In this document: positions 26,664-35,235 of the stretch, one piece after another
Position numbering within the stretch: position 1 is the stretch's first letter
Layout: each line of letters opens with the position of its first letter
Assembly (NCBI GenBank): GCA_013297775.1
Contig: JAAFIL010000004.1
Span: 1 to 64,000 of the forward strand
Source: Bacteroidota bacterium
GTDB taxonomy: Bacteria > Bacteroidota > Bacteroidia > B-17B0 > Aurantibacillaceae
Reading direction: 5' to 3'
DNA length: 64,000 bases
Made by a program: the position numbers and the translations under genes
The notes under the pieces: generated by a model
The model's input: only the letters and a program-made list of their open reading frames with translations
Told to the model about the DNA's origin: nothing
Databases searched by the model: none

Positions 26664-26671
26664 CAAAAGTA
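26664..26671 (-). promoter_or_regulatory. Possible -7 box of SAM adenosyltransferase gene
   Basis: On the minus strand the box TACTTTTG (TAnnTTTG type) lies 15-22 bases before the ATG of the SAM hydroxide adenosyltransferase gene. No good TTG is found at the usual distance upstream, so the call is tentative. Confidence 0.35.
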
Positions 26672-26748
26672 AGTAATTATTAAGAGCCGAAATTGCTTAA
26701 ACTTACAATTAGGATTAACAAATTTATAAACAAGGAAACCTCAAAGAC

Positions 26749-27696
26749 GTGACTGAAAAAATAATTGCGCTTGATAGTGTAGATCCGATGGAGATTTACG
26801 GCGTGAATGATGTGAAGCTAAATGTGATTAAGAAACATTTTCCGAAATTAAAATTAATTACCCGAGGTTATACCATAAAAGTGCTAGGCGAGGCCAGCGA
26901 GATTGTGAAGTTTGAAAAAAAGCTAGAACTTTTAGTGGACTATTACCACAAAAATGGTGTATTAACAGATACCGTTATTGAACGTTTAATGGGGCAAAAT
27001 GGCGATAATATGATTGAGACGAAGGATGCGGTTGTGAATAATGATATTATTCTATTTGGCAATAGTGGTTTAGTGATTAAGGCCAAAACGGATAACCAAC
27101 GGCGTATGGTGCAAGGTCTTGTTAAAAACGATATGTTGTTTGCTATTGGTCCAGCAGGAACTGGTAAAACTTATACTGCGGTGGCCTTGGCGGTGCGTGC
27201 TTTAAAAAACAAAGAAGTTAAACGCATTATCTTAACACGCCCAGCCGTAGAAGCAGGCGAGAATTTAGGATTTTTACCAGGCGATTTAAAAGAGAAGTTA
27301 GATCCGTATATGCAGCCGCTTTACGATGCGTTAAATGACATGGTGCCTTTAGATAAATTAAATCAATACATCGAAAACCGTATTATTCAAATTGCACCTT
27401 TGGCATTTATGCGAGGCCGCACACTCGACAATGCCTTTGTGATTTTAGATGAGGCGCAAAACACCACCGAAAGTCAAATGAAAATGTTTTTGACTCGTAT
27501 GGGAGCTAGTGCAAAATTTATTATTACGGGCGATGCCAGTCAGATAGATTTACCGAGTAAGCAACCAAGTGGTTTATTGCAAGCCATGCGTCTTTTAAAA
27601 AATGTAGAGGGAATAGAAATTATTGAATTAGATAATACGGATGTTATTCGTCACCGTTTGGTGCGTAGCATTATTGAACGTTACGAACAGAAATAA
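26749..27696 (+). CDS. PhoH-family ATPase
   Basis: A 315-aa PhoH-like P-loop ATPase, a family linked to RNA handling. An N-terminal KH-like domain (about 1-80) precedes the ATPase; Walker A AIGPAGTGKTYTA starts near residue 132 and FVILDEAQNTTESQMKMFL is the Walker B region. TGDASQIDLP is also conserved. Initiation is at GTG 26749. Two small unknown genes follow on the same strand. Confidence 0.92.
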   Translation: MTEKIIALDSVDPMEIYGVNDVKLNVIKKHFPKLKLITRGYTIKVLGEASEIVKFEKKLELLVDYYHKNGVLTDTVIERLMGQNGDNMIETKDAVVNNDIILFGNSGLVIKAKTDNQRRMVQGLVKNDMLFAIGPAGTGKTYTAVALAVRALKNKEVKRIILTRPAVEAGENLGFLPGDLKEKLDPYMQPLYDALNDMVPLDKLNQYIENRIIQIAPLAFMRGRTLDNAFVILDEAQNTTESQMKMFLTRMGASAKFIITGDASQIDLPSKQPSGLLQAMRLLKNVEGIEIIELDNTDVIRHRLVRSIIERYEQK

Positions 27697-27703
27697 ACAA
27701 AAC

Positions 27704-28186
27704 ATGAACGGCGATTCGTTTCAAGGTTTAGAAGTTTTAAATTGGTTGTGCGCAACGTTTCATAAACATAATTGGACAAGTGGCGAAATTATTTTGGAGG
27801 TAGAAGCCGCGGTCGTTAGTAATCCTTGTAAAGCTGAAGTTGAAATCAAAAAATTTCTAGTTCAAAAAAATATTCAATACAATGCGTTTAGAGATGCATT
27901 TATTTTGCAAGATAGAGGGGCGGCCATACAAAGCATACAATATGGGTTAAGTACAAAAGTGAATTATACGTGCGTGGCCATTGAGTTTACAAAACCGTTA
28001 AGCGAAAAATTAGCGCATCGTTTTATTAGTTTGTTTGCCAAGGATTGTAAGTACTATACTTTACCCGAAGCTAGTGATACGTTTTACAGAAGTAAATGTC
28101 CTGATGGTGAGTTTGTAGAAAGAGGCGGCTGCATTGTTGTGGATCATCAACAAATAGGTATTTTATGGATAACCGATTTTTACTAA
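27704..28186 (+). CDS. Uncharacterised 160-aa protein
   Basis: A soluble 160-aa protein starting at ATG 27704, 7 bases after phoH (an open upstream extension overlaps phoH and is less likely). It has no signal peptide or membrane segments. Conserved-looking features are VNYTCVAIEFTKPL, and a C-terminal GGCIVVDHQQIGILWITDFY-like strand pair. I do not recognise the family. Its tail overlaps nothing if the next gene starts at 28204. Confidence 0.65.
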   Translation: MNGDSFQGLEVLNWLCATFHKHNWTSGEIILEVEAAVVSNPCKAEVEIKKFLVQKNIQYNAFRDAFILQDRGAAIQSIQYGLSTKVNYTCVAIEFTKPLSEKLAHRFISLFAKDCKYYTLPEASDTFYRSKCPDGEFVERGGCIVVDHQQIGILWITDFY

Positions 28187-28203
28187 GCCTTATTTTTATA
28201 GAC

Positions 28204-28557
28204 ATGGATATATTTGAAAAAATACGCAAGTACGAAAACTTACACATTGTGTTTTGGCTATTAAAAGATACCTGTTGGATGTTAGAACTTAAATGGCTGG
28301 GCGCTTTGATGGTAGTGCCAACCGTAAGTTTATGTATTTGGATTATTTATAAAACCAAAGGCTTAACTGAAATGTATATTAATTGGGCTATTCTATTTTG
28401 GATTTGTGCCAATAGTTTTTGGATGTTATCCGAATTTTTTAACCATGCTAATTACAAATTGTATGCAGCTTTTCCGTTTGCAATGGGTTTTGTTTTTGTG
28501 GCTGTGTTCTATATAAAATCGGGCTTGCGAGGTAATGCCAACAAAGAATCACTTTAG
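28204..28557 (+). CDS. Small membrane protein, uncharacterised
   Basis: A 117-aa protein from ATG 28204, with three hydrophobic segments (about 36-54, 66-85 and 92-108). It starts MDIFEKIRKYENLHIVFWLLKD, of which the ENLHIVFWLLKDTCW part seems typical of an uncharacterised Bacteroidota membrane family. An earlier ATG at 28165 would overlap the preceding gene. Function unknown. Confidence 0.65.
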   Translation: MDIFEKIRKYENLHIVFWLLKDTCWMLELKWLGALMVVPTVSLCIWIIYKTKGLTEMYINWAILFWICANSFWMLSEFFNHANYKLYAAFPFAMGFVFVAVFYIKSGLRGNANKESL

Positions 28558-28898
28558 AAGGATTGATTGATTTTATAGAGTTTTTTATTTTACTATTTAT
28601 GCTTCAATTTTAATGGCTCAACCTAAGGTTTAGTAACCTGTATAAATAGTATAATACCACTATCGGTTCTAAAAGATACAAGTTGAACCAGAATTATTTT
28701 TCTTTTAGGCGACGAAAAAATTATAGGAGTAGCAAGGCCTACGGTTATAATTTTTGAGGAAGTATAAGAGAAAAAGAAACTGGGTCAACGTATCTTTTAG
28801 AAATGATGTTGGTATAAAGTATATCTGTACTTGTGATTATTTATTGCTGTTTTCAATAAATCAAAGAATGAAAAAAGGTTTTCTTAATTTTATGCCCG
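28558..28898. other. Intergenic region with palindromic element
   Basis: No gene is seen in these 341 bases. Almost half is taken by the imperfect palindrome 28654-28815, described separately. The rest is AT-rich. Confidence 0.55.
28654..28815. repeat. Large imperfect palindrome, MITE-like
   Basis: The two halves mirror each other around AGGCCT at 28735-28740. The outer arms share ATACCAC/GTTGGTAT-type ends and TCTAAAAGATAC (28668-28679) versus GTATCTTTTAGA (28790-28801). Inner arms pair AAAAATTATA with TTATAATTTTT and TTTTTCTTTT with GAGAAAAAGAA. At about 160 bp and without coding capacity, it resembles a miniature inverted-repeat element or a long structured RNA. Confidence 0.65.
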
Positions 28899-29864
28899 TT
28901 GAAAAAGATTTTAATTATACGGTTTAGTTCAATTGGTGATATTGTTTTAACAACACCTGTTATTCGGTGTTTAAAGCAAACGCATCCAACAGTTGAAATT
29001 CATGTGGTTACTAAAGCATCGTTTTACGACGTGTTGGCGCACAATCCATATATTTTTAAATTGCACACCTTTGAAGCGAGTGTTAAAACGGTTGTTCCTA
29101 TTTTAAAAAAAGAAAATTTTGATGTGGTGATAGATTTACACCATAATCTTAGAAGTTGGCGTTTAAAACGGGCGTTAGCTAAACCCAGTTACGCATTCAA
29201 TAAATTAAACATCGAAAAATGGGTGAGTGTATTTCTGAAACGGAAGCAGAGTTTGCCGCCTGTGCACATTGTGGATCGGTACTTAGAAACGTTAAAGCCT
29301 TTGGGGGTAAGCAATGATAACAAAGGTTTAGATTATTTTATTGCGCCGCACGAGCATGTAAATTTACAAGAGCGTTTTGGTATAGATACGCCTTACTCGG
29401 TTTTAGTGGTGGGAGGTTCTTATTATACCAAACAAATTCCACTTCAAAAACTATTGGAAATTGTTGAGTTAAGCCAACGGTCAATTGTGTTGCTGGGTGG
29501 CAAAGGCGATATGTCTATTGCCGCTGCGGTAAAGGAACGCTTCCCGGGGGTTATTAATACTTGTGGCGTGTTAAGCCTCAATCAAAGCGCATCGGTTATT
29601 AAACAATCGGCGTTAGTGATTACTTCTGATACAGGCTTAATGCACATTGCCGCTGCTTACAAGAAAAAAATAATTTCCCTTTGGGGCAATACGATTCCTG
29701 AATTTGGTATGGGTCCTTACTTGACTGATGCAGATAGCGTGCTGTTAGAAGTAAGCGATTTAAAATGCCGCCCATGTTCTAAGTTAGGCTACGCGGCTTG
29801 CCCAAAAGGACATTTTAAATGTATGCTTGATTTAAAAATAGATTCAGAATTGGTCAATCGTTGA
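28899..29864 (+). CDS. Glycosyltransferase family 9
   Basis: A 321-aa GT-B protein of the heptosyltransferase family (GT9), acting in lipopolysaccharide core or related glycan synthesis. It starts KKILIIRFSSIGDIVLTTPV, typical of the family, and has ALVITSDTGLMHIAAAY and ISLWGNTIPEFGMGPY in the C-terminal half. The start appears to be TTG at 28899; the ATG at 28892 is out of frame. It converges with the outer-membrane protein gene. Confidence 0.9.
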   Translation: MKKILIIRFSSIGDIVLTTPVIRCLKQTHPTVEIHVVTKASFYDVLAHNPYIFKLHTFEASVKTVVPILKKENFDVVIDLHHNLRSWRLKRALAKPSYAFNKLNIEKWVSVFLKRKQSLPPVHIVDRYLETLKPLGVSNDNKGLDYFIAPHEHVNLQERFGIDTPYSVLVVGGSYYTKQIPLQKLLEIVELSQRSIVLLGGKGDMSIAAAVKERFPGVINTCGVLSLNQSASVIKQSALVITSDTGLMHIAAAYKKKIISLWGNTIPEFGMGPYLTDADSVLLEVSDLKCRPCSKLGYAACPKGHFKCMLDLKIDSELVNR

Positions 29865-29885
29865 ACGAAGCCAACACTATCCCAA

Positions 29886-30638
29886 TTAATAATAATACGT
29901 TTCTCTGTCTTGTAAACGTTTATACAATGGCAGAACCCAGGCCACTCGTAAACCGAGCACAACATCTAAGCGTTGTTTGGTATCTACTGGTGCGCCGTCG
30001 TAGTTAATGCCTCGTACGCCCTTCGTAAACCCTTGATAGCATTCGATGCCAATGTTTAGGTTCACTAAACGGTTATTACTTAAATAAAAAAAGGTTAACG
30101 ATTCTTTTAATGTAGGTCCCATGCTTAAACGATCGTAGCCTTTTCTTAAATCGCCTTTAATGGCTGCAATTTTTTGTTCGGCATCGTATAGTTTAATTCG
30201 GTGCAGCATCATACCCGCACCAAGTGTCAATAAAAAACCCGAGTTAGGATTTATTTTTTTTATGGGCAGTAACTTTCCAACGTTTAAGGTACTCATCCAA
30301 CCCCTCTGAAACACACGTAAATCGGCCGGAAAGCCTTCGTTATTGGTAACATTTCCTTTATCGTTTTTAAGTTGAGTTAGCACATCTTCTTTGACATTTC
30401 GGCTAAACATATAACTAAAATCTCCTTCAAAAATCCAGTTTTTGGGGGCTTTAAACCCTAGTGTACCTCCTGCGGCAAAATTACTACCAAAGCGAGTTGC
30501 CATATCCATATAGGGTAACTGACCCGCAAAATGAATGCTTACATAAGGAGCGACAATGGTTGTATCACTAATTCGTTGTGCATAGACGTTGCCTAACATA
30601 CATGCCCATACTAAAAGTTTAATGATGTTTTGCTTCAT
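29886..30638 (-). CDS. Outer-membrane beta-barrel-like protein
   Basis: A 250-aa protein with a signal peptide ending near NVYAQ. The mature part has alternating beta strands with glycine and aromatic residues (GSNFAAGGTLGFK, IFEGDFSYMF, LNIGIECYQGF, VVLGLRVAWVLPLY), typical of small Bacteroidota outer-membrane barrels. I cannot name a family. It is on the same strand as, and 33 bases after, the SCO pair, so it may be co-transcribed with them. Confidence 0.7.
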   Translation of the reverse strand: MKQNIIKLLVWACMLGNVYAQRISDTTIVAPYVSIHFAGQLPYMDMATRFGSNFAAGGTLGFKAPKNWIFEGDFSYMFSRNVKEDVLTQLKNDKGNVTNNEGFPADLRVFQRGWMSTLNVGKLLPIKKINPNSGFLLTLGAGMMLHRIKLYDAEQKIAAIKGDLRKGYDRLSMGPTLKESLTFFYLSNNRLVNLNIGIECYQGFTKGVRGINYDGAPVDTKQRLDVVLGLRVAWVLPLYKRLQDRETYYY

Positions 30639-30671
30639 GGTAATAAAGTTACAAATTTCTTCACTACAAAG

Positions 30672-31304
30672 CTACTTACGTTCTGTTTTTAAAAGTTGAA
30701 TGTCGCTAATTAGTTTTTTAACGGCAACTTCATCGGTTCCATCGTACATGCCACGTAGGCGTTGTTGGCTGTCTATTAGTAATAGCAATTCGCTATGTAA
30801 AAAACCTTCGGGAGTGCCATCATCCTCTAAGGCATTTACCAAATAATCGTTTTTAGCTAAATCGTAAATTGTTTTTTTATTTCCCGTTAAGAAATGCCAT
30901 TTATTTTTGATGGCACCATAGCGACTGCCATAGTTAGCCAATACTTGCACCGTATCGTGCATGGGGTTTACGGTGTGAGATAAAATAAGAACTGAGTCGT
31001 CGTTAGCATAAGCCGTTTGCACAAGTTGGAGGTGTTTGCTCATTTGCGGGCAAATACTTTGACACGTTGCAAAAAAGAAATCGGCCACGTAAATTTTATT
31101 TTGCACCGTTTTGTCGGTAATAGTTTCATTAAACTGATTGGTGAGGCTAAACGCCCCTACTTGATGGTAAATGGTATCAGTTGAGCCGAGGTGCTTTTCC
31201 CCAAGTATAGGTAGCACTAAATTACTTACTTTTTTTTCGGGTTGGCAGGCTTGGTTTAATAGCACTAGCCCTATTAATTTAAGGAGCAGTCGTTTTAATT
31301 TCAT
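30672..31304 (-). CDS. SCO1/SenC-family protein
   Basis: A 210-aa thioredoxin-fold protein of the SCO family, which delivers copper to cytochrome oxidase or acts as a thiol reductase. The N-terminus is a lipoprotein-type signal (LVLLNQACQ). The copper/redox motif FFATCQSICPQM gives CxxxC, and a conserved histidine lies in EGFLHSELLLLID. It overlaps the upstream cysteine-less paralogue by 26 bases. Confidence 0.88.
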   Translation of the reverse strand: MKLKRLLLKLIGLVLLNQACQPEKKVSNLVLPILGEKHLGSTDTIYHQVGAFSLTNQFNETITDKTVQNKIYVADFFFATCQSICPQMSKHLQLVQTAYANDDSVLILSHTVNPMHDTVQVLANYGSRYGAIKNKWHFLTGNKKTIYDLAKNDYLVNALEDDGTPEGFLHSELLLLIDSQQRLRGMYDGTDEVAVKKLISDIQLLKTERK

Positions 31305-31929
31305 TTTGTTGAGTAGTTTGTTTTTTTCCTTCTTTTAATACCAAGTGTTTACATTCTTCAATGAAGCGTTTTACCTCGGCCACATAACGCAAGTCGTAGT
31401 AACCACGAATGTGGCGTTCTTTATCAATTAGCATTAAAAAACTATAATCAATGTAATAAGGTTTATCTTTAAAGAATAAGGTATTTAAACTATCGAAGCG
31501 TGCGGTTTCGAGTTGATAGACTTTGGTATTGTTGTGGGCTTTTAAAAACGCTAAATCGTCGGTAACAGGAATGTCAACGCCATATTCGGCAATAAAATTA
31601 AATTGTAGTCTATCTATTTTTTCTTTTTTGTACTTGAGGTATTCGGTTAAGCCTTCGAGTCGGTATCCTTCTTTCCTAAATTTTTGGCTTACAAACATTA
31701 ATCCAAAAATGGGTTGTGTTTCGGCACTAAAACTAATTGGCACCAAGCCTGTATCGTTAAGTGTGGCAAAGGTTGGGTTAACGGTATAATAAATACTATC
31801 TTTTCCATTAAAAAATTTTGGGCCATAAAATGGTAATTTTTTAGAATTGATGGTGCTAAGTTCGAGTATAATCCAAAATGCCGATGGAAAGGCAATAATT
31901 AGTAATAGTAACCATTTTTTATTCTTCAT
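31279..31929 (-). CDS. SCO-like protein lacking the CxxxC motif
   Basis: A 216-aa protein with an N-terminal membrane segment (about 6-22). The C-terminal half (DYSFLMLIDKERHIRGYYD, then RYVAEVKRFIEECKHL) aligns by pattern with the ends of SCO proteins, including its neighbour. The CxxxC site is missing and the only cysteine is near the C-terminus, so it cannot bind copper in the usual way. It may be a structural or regulatory partner of the catalytic SCO encoded next to it, with which it overlaps by 26 bases. Confidence 0.68.
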   Translation of the reverse strand: MKNKKWLLLLIIAFPSAFWIILELSTINSKKLPFYGPKFFNGKDSIYYTVNPTFATLNDTGLVPISFSAETQPIFGLMFVSQKFRKEGYRLEGLTEYLKYKKEKIDRLQFNFIAEYGVDIPVTDDLAFLKAHNNTKVYQLETARFDSLNTLFFKDKPYYIDYSFLMLIDKERHIRGYYDLRYVAEVKRFIEECKHLVLKEGKKQTTQQNEIKTTAP

Positions 31930-32004
31930 AGGAAAGCGATTAAGCGAAAGACGTTTATTTTAGTAATAAACAACAGCGTTATTTAATTTGTTTATTTCTA
32001 AAAG

Positions 32005-32012
32005 CAAATATA
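32005..32012 (-). promoter_or_regulatory. Possible -7 box of SCO operon
   Basis: TATATTTG on the minus strand, about 75 bases before the start at 31929. A TTG (CAA at 32039-32041 on the plus strand) lies 26 bases further up, slightly beyond the usual spacing. A second box, TACTTTTG, overlaps at 32039-32046. Confidence 0.35.
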
Positions 32013-32081
32013 TTTAATCCAGTCTTGCGCTGCGGGTGCAAAAGTACGAGCAATCTATTAATTAAAAAAGTAAATCGAAAG

Positions 32082-33170
32082 TTATTTCGTGTTTAGTTTT
32101 TGATTTCGAAAAGGGTTAGAAAACATGGGGTTAACCACGAAACTAGAGTCGGACATGGTTTTTAAAAAGGCAATTATTTTTCGTTTTTCGGCTTTTGTGA
32201 GCGGAGAGCCCCCTCGGTGAACAAACTCCATTTTACTATCAATCGTTGGACTCATTTGAAGACCTGAACTGTAAAAGTCGAGTACCTCTTCTAGTGTTTT
32301 AAAACGCCCATCGTGCATGTAAGGCGCCGTAAATAGTAAATTACGAAAAGATGGTATTTTAAATTTTCCCATATCAATGGCTTGCTTGGTAAAGCCCCCT
32401 AAACCTTTGTCTTTAAATAAATTGATGCTTGCAGCGGCATCCAATCCATTATTACTAAATTGCCCCGATGTGCCAAGGCCGTTTTCGTCGGTGCTGTGGC
32501 AGTGCAAACAGTTTCCTTTGGTCATATCGTTTACCAATTCCATGCCCTCAATTTCATCCATGTTGAGTTTAGCGGTTTTGCGTAAGGTTCTGTCGTAGCG
32601 CGATTGATGCGAAATTAAAGTACGTTCAAACTGTGCAATAGCTTTGGCAATGTGGCTACTATCTATTTGTTGTGTTCCGAAAGCATTTTCAAAAAGTGTT
32701 GGGTAAAAATTACTACGTTGTAAGCGTTTCACCAATTCGTTAGATGTTAAGTTTAACTCGTTTGGGTTGAGTATTGGGTGAAATACTTGTGCTTCTATGC
32801 TGGCGGCTCGCCCATCCCAAAAAAAGGCTTTGTACCATGCTAAGTTAAATAAAGGCAAAGTGTTTCTTAATTGCAGCACGCCGTTAATGCCTTTACTAAA
32901 TGGTTGAGGCGAATCGCTAAACGCATTTTTTTGTTGATGGCAAGTGGCGCACGAAAAACTACTGTCGTAGCTAAGAATAGGGTCATAAAATAAATACCGC
33001 CCTAATTTCACTCCATTTTCGGTTACTGGGTTATTGGCCGAAACAGGCATAACTGTAAAGTTGAAAACAGGCTCAAAAACGTAAGGTTTATCTTTAGGTA
33101 AACCAATAAACGAACACGCTATTAAGCCTGCTATTAAAAAACGTAAGTAATGGTGCTTACTCTTTTTCAT
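32082..33170 (-). CDS. Di-haem cytochrome c peroxidase
   Basis: A 362-aa periplasmic protein of the CcpA/MauG family. It has a signal peptide or lipid anchor (AGLIACSF), a first haem site CATCH preceded by LSYDSSFS, and a second haem site CLHCH in the middle. PYMHDGRFKTLEEVLDFY is the conserved helix near the second haem. It likely reduces hydrogen peroxide or oxidises a partner protein. It overlaps the upstream T9SS protein gene by 14 bases and probably shares its promoter. Confidence 0.92.
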   Translation of the reverse strand: MKKSKHHYLRFLIAGLIACSFIGLPKDKPYVFEPVFNFTVMPVSANNPVTENGVKLGRYLFYDPILSYDSSFSCATCHQQKNAFSDSPQPFSKGINGVLQLRNTLPLFNLAWYKAFFWDGRAASIEAQVFHPILNPNELNLTSNELVKRLQRSNFYPTLFENAFGTQQIDSSHIAKAIAQFERTLISHQSRYDRTLRKTAKLNMDEIEGMELVNDMTKGNCLHCHSTDENGLGTSGQFSNNGLDAAASINLFKDKGLGGFTKQAIDMGKFKIPSFRNLLFTAPYMHDGRFKTLEEVLDFYSSGLQMSPTIDSKMEFVHRGGSPLTKAEKRKIIAFLKTMSDSSFVVNPMFSNPFRNQKLNTK

Positions 33171-34068
33171 ACACTACTTTTACTTTGCGCACCTTGTTGC
33201 GGTAAGAAACGCGCATGTAGTAAACGCCCTCTTTGTGTTTTGAAATATCTAGCACCACTTTGGTGAAATTGCGGCCGTAAGCGTCAACAACACGCCCGTT
33301 TAAATCTAATAACTCAATATTATTGATATAATCTTCGGGACTTGTTTTTTTAATTTCGACGTTAACAATACCATTGGTAACATTCGGGTAAACCATTAAC
33401 TCTTCCACTTGACTGTTTTCTTTAATAGGGTGTACAAGGGTTTGAAAGCCACTGAAATTATCAATCATCCAGCCTTCTTTATTGGTTTGAATGCTGTCGG
33501 ACTTAAACGTAAAACGCATTAAAATATGAGTTGGTTGTGGATTAAAACTACCAAATATACATAACCAAATATCGCGCCAAACCGCATCGGTACCACTAAA
33601 ACAGGGCACACCTCCACTAATGGTATCTTTATTGGCAGGTTGAAAACCATAAAATTGATAGGTTGGCGAAGTGTTTAAAAGCGCATTAATCCACGTTGTA
33701 CCATTATTGATAGAGTATTCAACGATGCCTCCATCGTGATGACTATCCATATCTAATTTTTGCTTCCATTGGAGTTTATAATAAACAGAACCAAACTGAG
33801 ATACAGGAAGGCTAAACGAAAAAGAAGAGGTATTGTTAATCGGATAATACTGTAAGGTATCGGTTACAATCACTTTAGGGAGAGTAGCCGCACTATTAAA
33901 AATTGTTTTTTGAGGCACCCCTATTTGCCAAATATTATTAGGCGTGGATGCAATGTTAACACTAAAGGTGGGTAACCCTTCAAAATAATTCGATTGAGGA
34001 CTTGGAAACTGTGCACGTAAAGAAATACAAAGCATCGCCGACATACAAAAAGTAAAAATTGGTTTCAT
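33157..34068 (-). CDS. T9SS type A sorted exported protein
   Basis: A 303-aa protein with a signal peptide (ending near SLRAQ) and a C-terminal type A sorting domain: VYPNVTNGIVNVEI, IELLDLNGRVVDAYG and a final KEGVYYMRVSYRNKVRKVKV, used by the type IX secretion system. The central part (WKQKLDMDSHHDGGIVEYS, GWMIDNFSGFQ) looks like a lectin/MAM-like beta sandwich. It is the first gene of a pair with the di-haem peroxidase, which may act on or beside it at the surface. Confidence 0.85.
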   Translation of the reverse strand: MKPIFTFCMSAMLCISLRAQFPSPQSNYFEGLPTFSVNIASTPNNIWQIGVPQKTIFNSAATLPKVIVTDTLQYYPINNTSSFSFSLPVSQFGSVYYKLQWKQKLDMDSHHDGGIVEYSINNGTTWINALLNTSPTYQFYGFQPANKDTISGGVPCFSGTDAVWRDIWLCIFGSFNPQPTHILMRFTFKSDSIQTNKEGWMIDNFSGFQTLVHPIKENSQVEELMVYPNVTNGIVNVEIKKTSPEDYINNIELLDLNGRVVDAYGRNFTKVVLDISKHKEGVYYMRVSYRNKVRKVKVVYEKE

Positions 34069-34108
34069 ACAATAATAATTTTTAGTTAATTTTTATCGGA
34101 GAGATAAT

Positions 34109-34140
34109 CAAATATAATTATTTTTTCGGAAAAAGTACAA
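34109..34140 (-). promoter_or_regulatory. Predicted promoter of T9SS protein/peroxidase operon
   Basis: On the minus strand TTG (CAA at 34138-34140) is followed after 21 bases by TATATTTG (34109-34116), matching the Bacteroidota TTG-N17-23-TAnnTTTG pattern. Transcription would start about 30 bases before the ATG at 34068. Confidence 0.55.
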
Positions 34141-34222
34141 TACCATTGTCCATTTTATTTTTCATTAGTTATTTGATTACTTTTAGCGCGTGTAACTAGT
34201 ATTATTTTCTTTTGTAAACGTT

Positions 34223-35020
34223 ATGTTGGGTTTAGCTTTGTTTCTTTCGTTTGGGCTAGTAGATGTGATTGACATTTTATTAGTGGCTGTTATTTTGTAT
34301 TTGATTTATAATTTGGTGAAAGGGACAACGGCTATTAATATTTTTATTGGCTTGGGGCTTATTTATTTGGTGTGGATGGTCATTAAAGCATTTGAGTTAA
34401 AATTATTAAGCAGCATTTTAGGAAAGTTTATTAACGTAGGCGTTATTGCTATAATGGTTGTTTTTCAACAAGAGATACGCAAATTTTTGTTATACATTGG
34501 CTCGAAAGAGTTTTTAAAAAATAAGAATTGGAAGGCATTATTACGCTTTAGTTCGGGAAGCGAAACGGTGTTGTTAGATGTGGCGCAAATTGTAGAGGCG
34601 TGTTTTGCTATGAGCCAAACGCAAACAGGAGCTTTAATAATTGTGGCGCGTAAATCGGATTTAAAATTTTACGTTAACTCGGGTGAGGCTATAGATGCGG
34701 CGTTAACAGCGCGTATGCTCGAAAACATCTTTTATAAAAACTCGCCTTTACACGATGGTGCTATTATTATTAAAGACAATCGTATTATTGCGGCGCGTTG
34801 CGTATTGCCCGTAACAGAGCGAGAAAATTTCCCGACTCATTATGGGATGCGACACCGAGCAGCGGTTGGCTTAACCGAATTGGTGGATGCATTGGCCATT
34901 ACTGTTAGTGAACAAACGGGACGTATCAGCTTAACACAAGGCGGCGAAATTGTTACGGATTTAACCCCTGAAAAATTAAGTACGCTGTTAGAAAAGTATA
35001 TGAACGATTTAGTGGATTAA
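34223..35020 (+). CDS. cdaA: Diadenylate cyclase CdaA
   Basis: A 265-aa membrane-anchored diadenylate cyclase making c-di-AMP. Three N-terminal transmembrane helices (about 1-80) precede the DAC domain, whose catalytic motifs DGAIII and RHRAAVG are intact. Length matches CdaA (TIGR00159 type). It is followed by a short gap before a convergent small secreted-protein gene. No YbbR/CdaR gene is adjacent in the window. Confidence 0.92.
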   Translation: MLGLALFLSFGLVDVIDILLVAVILYLIYNLVKGTTAINIFIGLGLIYLVWMVIKAFELKLLSSILGKFINVGVIAIMVVFQQEIRKFLLYIGSKEFLKNKNWKALLRFSSGSETVLLDVAQIVEACFAMSQTQTGALIIVARKSDLKFYVNSGEAIDAALTARMLENIFYKNSPLHDGAIIIKDNRIIAARCVLPVTERENFPTHYGMRHRAAVGLTELVDALAITVSEQTGRISLTQGGEIVTDLTPEKLSTLLEKYMNDLVD

Positions 35021-35235
35021 TGGCATTTTGAATGCGGAGGCGGTTCGTTTTTATTGGCAAGCCAATTTTGCATAGAAGAAATGAATGAACGATTGTTGCT
35101 AAATTTGGGAGAGACAAGGAATTAGAATCAATCGTGTCAACAACCCTTTCCTAAACAAGATACGTGAATTGGAAAGCAAACCGATTTTAGTTCCATTTTT
35201 TAATTTATTAGAGGTTCAAATTTGATGAGGTGAGT

